Notes under the pieces: generated by a model | The model's database searches: none | Seen by the model: only the letters and a program-made list of their open reading frames with translations | Told to the model about the DNA's origin: nothing | From: Spiribacter roseus | GTDB lineage: Bacteria > Pseudomonadota > Gammaproteobacteria > Nitrococcales > Nitrococcaceae | Length of the DNA: 64,000 nt | Reading direction: 5' to 3' | Assembly (NCBI RefSeq): GCF_002813635.1 | Contig: NZ_CP016382.1 | Span: forward strand, 744,001 to 808,000 | Shown: positions 58,006-64,000 of the stretch, piece by piece | Layout of the letters: each line of letters starts with the position of its first letter | How positions within the stretch are numbered: position 1 is the stretch's first letter | Program-made: the position numbers and the translations under genes

Positions 58006-58584
58006 ATGGCCTCCATCATCCTCGCCTCAAGCTCCCCCTATCGCGCCGAGCTGCTGCGCCGTCTGCAGATCGATTTCACGACGATTGCCCCGAATATCGA
58101 CGAGACCCGTCGCCCGGGGGAAACCCCCGAGACCTACGTCCGCCGTCTGGCCCGGGAAAAGGCCGCGGCCGTTGCTGCTGATCATCCCCGGGCCGTGGTC
58201 ATCGGCTCGGATCAGTGCAGCGAATGCCGGGGGGAGATCCTCGGCAAGCCGGGCACGGTGGAGCGGGCCATCGATCAGCTGCTGGCCGCATCCGGCCAGC
58301 CCGTGACACTGACCACCGCCGTCGCGGTCCATGACCCCGCCAGCGGCCATATTGAAGTCGACGCCGTGACGACGGATGTCCGCTTCCGCCGCCTGGCGCG
58401 CGCCGCCATCGAGCGCTACGTGCACACCGATCAGCCGCTCGACTGCGCCGGGGCATTCCGCGCCGAAGGGCTCGGAATCAGCCTGTTCGAGTCAATTCGC
58501 ACCGACGACCCCAACGCCCTGATCGGCCTGCCGCTGATCGCGCTGAATCAGCTGCTCGGGCGAATCGGCATCATCCGCCCCTGA
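58006..58584 (+). CDS. Maf-family nucleoside triphosphate pyrophosphatase (YceF type)
   Basis: House-cleaning pyrophosphatase that hydrolyses modified nucleotides; 192 residues. Motifs ILASSSPYRAELLRRL, the catalytic Asp in VIGSDQCSE and GKPGTVERAIDQL. The position next to yceD-rpmF and a Q after the Asp favour the YceF subgroup, which acts on 7-methyl-GTP, over dTTP/UTP-specific Maf. It diverges from yceD across 125 bp and ends one base before sppA's stop. Confidence 0.88.
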   Translation: MASIILASSSPYRAELLRRLQIDFTTIAPNIDETRRPGETPETYVRRLAREKAAAVAADHPRAVVIGSDQCSECRGEILGKPGTVERAIDQLLAASGQPVTLTTAVAVHDPASGHIEVDAVTTDVRFRRLARAAIERYVHTDQPLDCAGAFRAEGLGISLFESIRTDDPNALIGLPLIALNQLLGRIGIIRP

Positions 58585-58585
58585 T

Positions 58586-59548
58586 TCAGGGGCGCAGCGT
58601 CGGGCCCTGCATGCGATTCAGGGTGGTGGCCATGGCGCTGCCGACCTGCTCAAGCGCCCGGTCGAGCAGCCGCCGGCGCGGCGTGTAGTCGACCCGTCGG
58701 GGCGCACCGATCACCGAGCGGGCCACACTCTCGGGGCTGCCATAGGCGTCCGCCAGGCCGATCTCGATGCCCTCGCCGCCGGTCCAGATACGTCCCGAGT
58801 AGAGGGACGACGGGTCGCCGGTCAGCCGATCGCCGCGGCCGGCCTCGACCGCCTCGATGAACTGCTCGTGAATGGCGTCGAGCATGCCCTGCATTTCCTC
58901 TATCTGATCAGAGTCCGGTGGCATGAACGGATCCAGCCCGGCCTTCTCGTCGCCAGCGGTGTAGACACGGCGCTCGATACCCAGCCGATTGATGGCTTCT
59001 GAGAAACCGAACCCTCGATTGATCACCCCGATGGAGCCGATCAGTGACGCGCCATTGACATGGATCTCGTCCGCCGCGGCGGCGATGTAGTAGGCACCGG
59101 AGGCCATGATGTCGCCGGCCACCGCATGCACCGGTGTCTCCGGGTGAGCCGAGCGGAGCCGTTCAATGGCCTGGTAGACGCGGCTCGAGGCCACCGGCGA
59201 GCCGCCGGGGCTGTTGATCTGCAGCAGGACGCCCTCGGCGTTCTCCGCCTCGAAGGCGCGCTCCAGACCCTCGATGAGGCGCTCGGCATTCGCCGGGCGA
59301 CTGGCCAGGATCGGTCCGTTGACCTGCACCACGGCGGTATGGGGCCCGGTGGGCTGGGACTCTCCCAGCGCCAGCAGCGGGCCCAGAGTCGAGAAAACCG
59401 CCGTGCCGATGATCAACAGGAATACGATTCGCAGGAAGATCCCCCAGCGGCGGGTACGCCGACGCTCCCGGACGCTTTCAAGGGCAACCTCGCGAAGGGT
59501 TTCACGCGCCCAGGACTCATCATCACTCATCGGTTCACTCCCGTTCAT
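58586..59548 (-). CDS. sppA: Signal peptide peptidase SppA, short form
   Basis: Membrane-bound Ser/Lys peptidase that degrades released signal peptides; 320 residues, the single-domain (36-kDa type) form rather than the 67-kDa E. coli enzyme. One transmembrane helix at about residues 34-54 (IFLRIVFLLIIGTAVFSTLG). The nucleophile Ser is in DIMASGAYYIAAAA, the general-base Lys in AGDEKAGLDPF, and GSIGVINRGFGF follows. Start at 59548 (MNGSEPMSDD), or at 59530 with GGGAG eight bases upstream. It lies 17 bases after rluC. Confidence 0.88.
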   Translation of the reverse strand: MNGSEPMSDDESWARETLREVALESVRERRRTRRWGIFLRIVFLLIIGTAVFSTLGPLLALGESQPTGPHTAVVQVNGPILASRPANAERLIEGLERAFEAENAEGVLLQINSPGGSPVASSRVYQAIERLRSAHPETPVHAVAGDIMASGAYYIAAAADEIHVNGASLIGSIGVINRGFGFSEAINRLGIERRVYTAGDEKAGLDPFMPPDSDQIEEMQGMLDAIHEQFIEAVEAGRGDRLTGDPSSLYSGRIWTGGEGIEIGLADAYGSPESVARSVIGAPRRVDYTPRRRLLDRALEQVGSAMATTLNRMQGPTLRP

Positions 59549-59565
59549 CACGGCCTTCCGGCCGG

Positions 59566-60498
59566 TTATTGGTGCTCGAGGCGCGATAGCAGCGCCTGTA
59601 GATCGTCGGGTAACGGCGCCGTCACATCGATCCGGCCATGACCGGGCAGCTCGAAGCCCAGGTGCTCGGCGTGTAGAAACAGCCGCCTGAGCCCGACGGT
59701 GCGGAGCCCCCGATCGGCCCGATCGTCGCCGTAGCGCGCATCCATCGCCACCGGATGACCGATGGAGGCCGCGTGGGCGCGGATCTGATGGGTACGCCCG
59801 GTGTGGAGCGTGGCCCGAACCAGGCTCCACCCGTCATACGACTCGAGCAGGGCGACGTCAGTTCGCGCCGATTGACCCGCTGGGTGGACGCGCATCACCC
59901 GTTCACCCCCCTTGCCGGCCTCCGCCCGCAGCGGGGCGTCGATGCGCTGTTGCGGCGGCGACAATGGACCCCGCAGCAGGGCCAGGTAGTGCTTGTCGAC
60001 GCGGTTGTCGCGGAACTCGCTGTGCAGGGCCCGCAGCGCGGAACGTCGTTTTGCCAGGACCAGACAGCCACTGGTATCCCGGTCAAGCCGATGGGCGAGA
60101 TCCAGGAAAGGCGCCCGCGGGCGCATCAGGCGCAGTGCCTCGACCACGCCGTAGGCGATGCCCGAGCCGCCATGCACGGCCATACCTGACGGTTTATCGA
60201 TGATCAGCAGGCGGTCGTCTTCATGAATGATTGCCGACTCCAGCCGCGCCATGACGGCGGACGACGGCGCCATGGCCTCGCCCGCCGCTGCCTGGCGCAC
60301 CGGGGGCAGTCGCACCCGATCGCCTTCCGCGAGCCGATAAGTGGGCCGGATGCGACCGCCGTTGACGCGCACTTCACCCCGCCGCAGCAGCCGGTAGACG
60401 CGGGTGCGCGGGACGCCCTTGAGCTCACGCAGCAGGAAATTATCGATGCGCTGGCCGGCCAGTTCCGCCGCCACCGTGTGAATCGTCGCTCCGGGCAA
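59566..60498 (-). CDS. rluC: 23S rRNA pseudouridine synthase RluC
   Basis: Makes pseudouridine at positions 955, 2504 and 2580 of 23S rRNA in E. coli; 310 residues here (319 there). An S4 domain (AGQRIDNFLLRELKGVPRTR, then RGEVRVNGGRIRPTYRLAEG) is followed by the RluA-type catalytic motif AHRLDRDTSGCLVLAK. No ATG fits. The best start is TTG at 60498 with GGAG seven bases upstream; GTG at 60474 is the alternative. It diverges from rne, as in E. coli. Confidence 0.92.
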   Translation of the reverse strand: MPGATIHTVAAELAGQRIDNFLLRELKGVPRTRVYRLLRRGEVRVNGGRIRPTYRLAEGDRVRLPPVRQAAAGEAMAPSSAVMARLESAIIHEDDRLLIIDKPSGMAVHGGSGIAYGVVEALRLMRPRAPFLDLAHRLDRDTSGCLVLAKRRSALRALHSEFRDNRVDKHYLALLRGPLSPPQQRIDAPLRAEAGKGGERVMRVHPAGQSARTDVALLESYDGWSLVRATLHTGRTHQIRAHAASIGHPVAMDARYGDDRADRGLRTVGLRRLFLHAEHLGFELPGHGRIDVTAPLPDDLQALLSRLEHQ

Positions 60499-60867
60499 TC
60501 CGCGTCTCCGCTGTGGAAAAGACCCCAAGATTGCCACAGATCCCGCCGGTTTTTGGACGCCCTGCCGCCCGGTTGCTATAGTGCGAAAGCTGACACGGGT
60601 GAGAGAGGCGCGAATCGGTGCGCTCCCCGCCAGCCGGAAACGAATGCTGAGTGGGCGCGAGTCGTGGACTGGCGCCCGATGGAACCAACAATCAATACTG
60701 ACAACGCGCCTGCCCGGGCGCCCGCAATAATGGATGCCCCATGATGGGTCTCTTGATCCTGCGAATCCGCTGCCTGCCGTTGACGCTCGCCAGATTTTTC
60801 TGGCGGTGCGCCGGCCAGCGTAACGCGTGTGCGGACGCCACGGACCGGCGCCGGAGACTAAGAACGC
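60499..60867 (+). promoter_or_regulatory. rluC/rne intergenic region: rne promoter and long 5' leader
   Basis: No gene is apparent in these 369 bp. A promoter reading toward rne has -35 TTGGAC (60553-60558), an 18-bp spacer and -10 TATAGT (60577-60582), giving a start near 60589 and a leader of about 280 nt. The leader holds hairpins such as GGGCGC (60653-60658) / GCGCCC (60672-60677). In E. coli the long rne leader mediates autoregulation by RNase E; the same is inferred here. A DnaA-like TGTGGAAAA lies on the rluC side near 60533. Confidence 0.7.
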
Positions 60868-63483
60868 ATGAAAAGAATGCTCGTCAATGCAACCCAGCCC
60901 GAAGAGCTGCGGGTTGCGCTGGTGGACGGCCAGTCCCTCTACGACCTCGACATCGAGACCCCTGCACGGGAGCGTAAAAAAGCCAACATTTACAAAGGCC
61001 GGATCACCCGGGTCGAGCCCAGCCTCGAGGCCGCCTTTGTTCAATATGGTGCCGAGCGCCACGGCTTTCTGCCATTCAAGGAGATCGCACGCGAGTACTT
61101 CTCTGGCGACAGCGACGTTGATCCCGCCAAAGTCTCCATCGCCGATGTCATCGCCGAAGGCCTTGAAGTCGTGGTGCAGGTCGAAAAGGAGGAGCGTGGC
61201 ACCAAGGGCGCCGCGCTGACCACCTTCGTCAGCCTCGCCGGCCGCTACCTGGTCCTGATGCCCAACAATCCCCGCGCGGGCGGTGTATCCCGGCGCATCG
61301 AGGGCAATGAGCGCAACGAGATCCGGGATGCTTTGAAAGCGCTCGAAGTCCCTGACGGCATGGGGGTGATCGTGCGCACCGCCGGTGTCGGCCGCAGCGC
61401 CGAAGAACTGCAATGGGATCTGGACTATCTGCGTAACCTCTGGTCGGCGGTGGGCAAGGCCGCGGAGACCCGGGCGGCGCCTTTCCTGATCTATCAGGAA
61501 AGCAACGTCATCATCCGTGCCCTGCGCGACTATCTGCGCGCCGACATCGGCGAGATCCTCATCGACGATCGGGATGTCTACGAGCGGGCCCGCGAGTTCG
61601 TCGAGCAGGTCATGCCCCACAACCTGCAGAAGCTCAAGTTCTACGACGACCGTGTGCCGCTGTTCAGCCGCTATCAGATCGAAAGCCAGATCGAGTCGGC
61701 CTTCCAGCGCGAGGTGCGCCTGCCCAGCGGGGGCGTGATCGTCATCGACCACACCGAGGCGCTGATCTCCATCGACATCAACTCGGCGCGCGCCACGAAG
61801 GGTGCGGACATCGAGGAAACAGCGCTCAAGACCAATCTGGAGGCCGCCGACGAGATCGCCCGACAGCTGCGGCTGCGGGATCTCGGCGGTCTGATCGTCA
61901 TCGATTTCATCGACATGGGCCCCAACCGCAACCAGCGCGAGGTCGAAAACCGGGTCCGTGATTCGGTCAAGCAGGACCGCGCCCGCGTCCAGCTGGGGCG
62001 CATTTCGCGGTTTGGCCTGCTGGAAATGTCGCGCCAGCGACTGCGCTCGTCGCTGGGTGAGGCGGCGCTCGAGGTCTGCAGTCGCTGCAGCGGCCAGGGC
62101 ACCGTGCGCAGCGTCGAATCCCTCGCCCTGTCGGTGCTGCGGATCATCGAAGAAGAGGCGATGAAGGACAAGACGGGCAAGGTGGTCGCCCAGCTTCCGG
62201 TGGACGTGGCGACCTTCCTGCTCAATGAAAAGCGCGGCATCCTCGAGACCATCGAGACCCGCAACGGGATCGGCGTCATCCTCATTCCCAACCGGGCGCT
62301 CGAAACGCCGCATTACGAACTCCAGCGCGTGCGCACCGACGAGGATCTGCCGGCGGAGAACAGCTACGACCTGAGCAGCGAAGACACCGCCCCGAGCCGG
62401 GCCGAAGAGCTGCTCACCGCCGAGCGGCCCCGCACCGAACGCCCCGTCGTCAGCGGGGTCAGCGCCGGGCGGCCGGCACCCACCCCGCAGCAGCCCGCGG
62501 CTGAAGCATCACCGGCGGCGAGCCCGGCGGCCGAGTCGACACCGGCCGCCGTTGCCCCCACGCCCGAGCCCGGCACACCGCGTGCGCCCGGACTGATCGG
62601 CTGGCTGAAACGCCTGGTCAGTGGCGATGATGACGGCACACGACACTCACCGATGACCGACTCGAACCGGAGCGAGGCGGGCACCCGGAGCACGGAGTCG
62701 GACGAGACCGAAACCAGCGAGGGGACGGGGCAGCGTAACCGCAGTGGCAATGGCCGACGCCGTCGCAGCGGCGGCGGGGGTCAGTCATCCTCCGGCAACC
62801 GTCGGGGCGGTCAGCGACGCAGCCGCAGCGGGGGCAACGGCAATGACGACGACGCCACCCCGCGCGGCGCCGGGACAAGTGCGGCAAGCACTGAGTCAGA
62901 CGCCTCGGAGCCTGCCCGCAACACGCGCAAGAAAAAGGCTGCCGAAGACAAGCCGGCCGCGAAAAAGTCCGCGTCGAAGCCGGCGGCGAAACCCGCCGCG
63001 AAGGATGAAACGCCGGCGGCAGAATCCACCGCGACCGGCGGTGCCGAGCAGACTGAAGCGCGCAACGACGGCAATGGCGAGGAAGGCAGCGACGCCAATG
63101 AGGCGGCCAGTGGCAGCACCCGTAGCCGCCGGGGACGCCGCGGCGGCCGCCGCCGGCGTCGTAACGGCGGCAACGGCGGAGCCGCTGAGGATACGGGTTC
63201 GGGCGCCGAGAATGGTGCCGATACCGAATCAGCGGACTCCGCCGCGCCGGGCGATGGGGAGAAGCCTGCGCCCAAGGCCAAGGCGGCCTCCCGATCCAGG
63301 AAGGCCGACAAGGGCGAGGCCAAGACCAAAGCGCAGGAAACTGAATCGGCTCCGAGCAATGGCGCGTCTGCCGAAACCGGTGGCGCCGGGCGCACGCACG
63401 ATCCGCGCCGCTGGTCCGGGCGTCCGCGGCTTCCCGCCAATGAGGCCGATGCGGCCTCGCCTGGCGACAACGCCGGCGACTAG
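60868..63483 (+). CDS. rne: Ribonuclease E
   Basis: Main endoribonuclease of mRNA decay and rRNA/tRNA processing, membrane-tethered scaffold of the degradosome; 871 residues. S1 domain at about residues 35-125 ([20 protein letters not shown]), a 5'-sensor/RNase-H-like region, the catalytic Asp residues in [13 protein letters not shown] and VIDFIDMGP, and the zinc-link CSRCSGQG. The disordered C-terminal half (about 500-871) is rich in Arg, Gly, Ala and Glu. It has two arginine blocks ([11 protein letters not shown] and [14 protein letters not shown]), likely RNA-binding, and a membrane-binding-like [13 protein letters not shown]. It is shorter than E. coli's 1,061. Confidence 0.96.
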   Translation: MKRMLVNATQPEELRVALVDGQSLYDLDIETPARERKKANIYKGRITRVEPSLEAAFVQYGAERHGFLPFKEIAREYFSGDSDVDPAKVSIADVIAEGLEVVVQVEKEERGTKGAALTTFVSLAGRYLVLMPNNPRAGGVSRRIEGNERNEIRDALKALEVPDGMGVIVRTAGVGRSAEELQWDLDYLRNLWSAVGKAAETRAAPFLIYQESNVIIRALRDYLRADIGEILIDDRDVYERAREFVEQVMPHNLQKLKFYDDRVPLFSRYQIESQIESAFQREVRLPSGGVIVIDHTEALISIDINSARATKGADIEETALKTNLEAADEIARQLRLRDLGGLIVIDFIDMGPNRNQREVENRVRDSVKQDRARVQLGRISRFGLLEMSRQRLRSSLGEAALEVCSRCSGQGTVRSVESLALSVLRIIEEEAMKDKTGKVVAQLPVDVATFLLNEKRGILETIETRNGIGVILIPNRALETPHYELQRVRTDEDLPAENSYDLSSEDTAPSRAEELLTAERPRTERPVVSGVSAGRPAPTPQQPAAEASPAASPAAESTPAAVAPTPEPGTPRAPGLIGWLKRLVSGDDDGTRHSPMTDSNRSEAGTRSTESDETETSEGTGQRNRSGNGRRRRSGGGGQSSSGNRRGGQRRSRSGGNGNDDDATPRGAGTSAASTESDASEPARNTRKKKAAEDKPAAKKSASKPAAKPAAKDETPAAESTATGGAEQTEARNDGNGEEGSDANEAASGSTRSRRGRRGGRRRRRNGGNGGAAEDTGSGAENGADTESADSAAPGDGEKPAPKAKAASRSRKADKGEAKTKAQETESAPSNGASAETGGAGRTHDPRRWSGRPRLPANEADAASPGDNAGD

Positions 63484-63959
63484 TCGTCGGCCGGTCGCGC
63501 CGCGATCGCGTCAATCAGGCCATTCGCCGCGTCATCGATCAGTGAATGGACGCGGCGAAAGCCTGATTCGCCGCCATAATAGGGATCGGGCACCCAGTCC
63601 ACGCCCGGGGCCGCGGCATGGCTCAGCATTGGCTGGATCTTATCCCGATGGGCGCTGGGCGCCTCAGCCCGCAGCCAGGCGTAGTTGCCCTCGTCCATGG
63701 CGAGGATGTGGTCAAAGAACTCGAAATCGAATCCGTCCACCTGCCGGGCACGCAAGTCACTGATGTCGATCCCCTCCCCGGCCATCAGCCGCTGGGCGCG
63801 CCGGTCCGGTGCCCTGCCAACGTGATAGTCGTGGGTGCCGGCGGAATCGGTGCTGATGTGCGCCGCCAGTCCCCGCGTGCGGAGGCGTTCGCGGACAATC
63901 CCCTCGGCGATCGGTGAGCGGCAGATATTGCCCATGCACACAAAAAGCAGGCGCGTCAT
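63480..63959 (-). CDS. Low-molecular-weight protein-tyrosine phosphatase
   Basis: 159-residue LMW-PTP. The P-loop is CMGNICRS (Cys 8 as nucleophile) and the general-acid Asp lies in VPDPYYGG, so it is a phosphatase rather than an arsenate reductase of the ArsC type. GGAGATC precedes the ATG. Its stop shares CTAG with the rne stop. It is coupled to an upstream gene by ATGA. Targets unknown; such enzymes often reverse tyrosine kinases of exopolysaccharide systems, none of which is seen here. Confidence 0.9.
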   Translation of the reverse strand: MTRLLFVCMGNICRSPIAEGIVRERLRTRGLAAHISTDSAGTHDYHVGRAPDRRAQRLMAGEGIDISDLRARQVDGFDFEFFDHILAMDEGNYAWLRAEAPSAHRDKIQPMLSHAAAPGVDWVPDPYYGGESGFRRVHSLIDDAANGLIDAIAARPADD

Positions 63960-64000
63960 TGGCGATCTCCTGTTGCTGTTGAACCGATCACGGCCTCGGC
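63956..64000 (-). CDS. 3' end of an unidentified gene upstream of the phosphatase
   Basis: A minus-strand frame enters from beyond the window and ends at a TGA (63956-63958) that overlaps the phosphatase ATG. Only 14 residues are visible (ending TATGDRQ), too few to identify. The ATGA overlap, common in this genome, is the main argument that it is real. Confidence 0.5.
   Translation of the reverse strand, partial: AEAVIGSTATGDRQ

Noticed and set aside
60741..60977. Small open frame in the rne leader
   Set aside because: It runs into the rne coding region in another frame and has no ribosome site or recognisable features.
60499..62313. Upstream extension of the rluC frame for about 600 codons
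   Set aside because: It runs antisense through rne, and RluC similarity starts at residue 1 of the TTG-initiated form.
62700..63330. Repeat array or CRISPR-like structure
   Set aside because: The repetitiveness is low-complexity Arg/Gly/Ala/Lys coding in the disordered tail of RNase E, without regular repeat-spacer units.
63480..63959. Arsenate reductase function for the LMW phosphatase
   Set aside because: It has the PTP P-loop and DPYYGG acid loop but lacks the extra thioredoxin-coupled cysteines of ArsC-type reductases, and is far from ACR3.

Overview
The window is a gene-dense, GC-rich stretch of gammaproteobacterial chromosome with almost no accessory DNA. Family-level protein similarity, the E. 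coli-like orders uvrC-pgsA-tRNA(Gly-Cys-Leu), fabH-fabD-fabG-acpP-fabF-pabC-mltG-tmk-holB and divergent rluC/rne, the presence of both FabA and FabB, and a near-perfect E. coli-type dif site all place it in the Gammaproteobacteria. A compact Ectothiorhodospiraceae-like genome (Spiribacter or a relative) is my best guess. That assignment is inference, because nothing was searched. No IS element, prophage, CRISPR array or recognisable defence island was seen.

Layout. 1-3926: RND efflux pump (permease cut by the window edge) and its adaptor. 4034-4402: phasin with its own promoter and a palindromic operator. 4548-8464: MscS-type channel and a CocE/NonD hydrolase. 8461-16441: trmO, cysM, a PolB-type exonuclease, rlmD, nudF, purB, fumC and a RibD-C-type reductase. 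16490-19952: uvrC, pgsA, a three-tRNA operon with an internal terminator, then folM. 19993-27569: the methylcitrate pathway, prpBCDE, with divergent prpR and a clear sigma-54 promoter. 27564-31747: fabB, fabA, dxs and a YcgN-like protein. 31900-41995: an Ig-repeat lipoprotein, prfC, a DegP/DegQ protease, class I aldolase, a TVP38-like protein, a DUF3422 protein, rhomboid, a 2-hydroxyacid dehydrogenase and an SDR. 42041-42068: dif, the XerCD recombination site, which puts the replication terminus inside this window. 42136-44774: an uncharacterised membrane/GTPase pair (DUF2868 and DUF3482). 44762-46192: CC/Se-motif protein and ACR3 arsenite exporter. 46328-47548: TraB-like protein. 47529-57880: a 10-kb minus-strand block, yceD-rpmF-plsX-fabH-fabD-fabG-acpP-fabF-pabC-mltG-tmk-holB-tatD. 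58006-64000: maf, sppA, rluC, rne, a low-molecular-weight phosphatase and the end of one more gene.

How it works together. The fab/acp/plsX block, pgsA and fabA/fabB cover fatty acid and phospholipid synthesis. The prp genes burn propionyl-CoA. cysM, purB, fumC, fba, pabC, folM and dxs are central metabolism. uvrC, holB and tmk serve DNA maintenance; rlmD, trmO, rluC and rne serve RNA modification and decay.

The most notable sequence signals are the dif site, a recurrent -10-box placement exactly six bases before start codons (probable leaderless mRNAs), tail-to-tail gene overlaps at seven of ten convergent junctions, a terminator inside the tRNA operon, and the sigma-54/PrpR control region. 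I did not find a new defence or mobile system. The least understood candidate is the DUF2868/DUF3482 membrane-GTPase pair beside dif.
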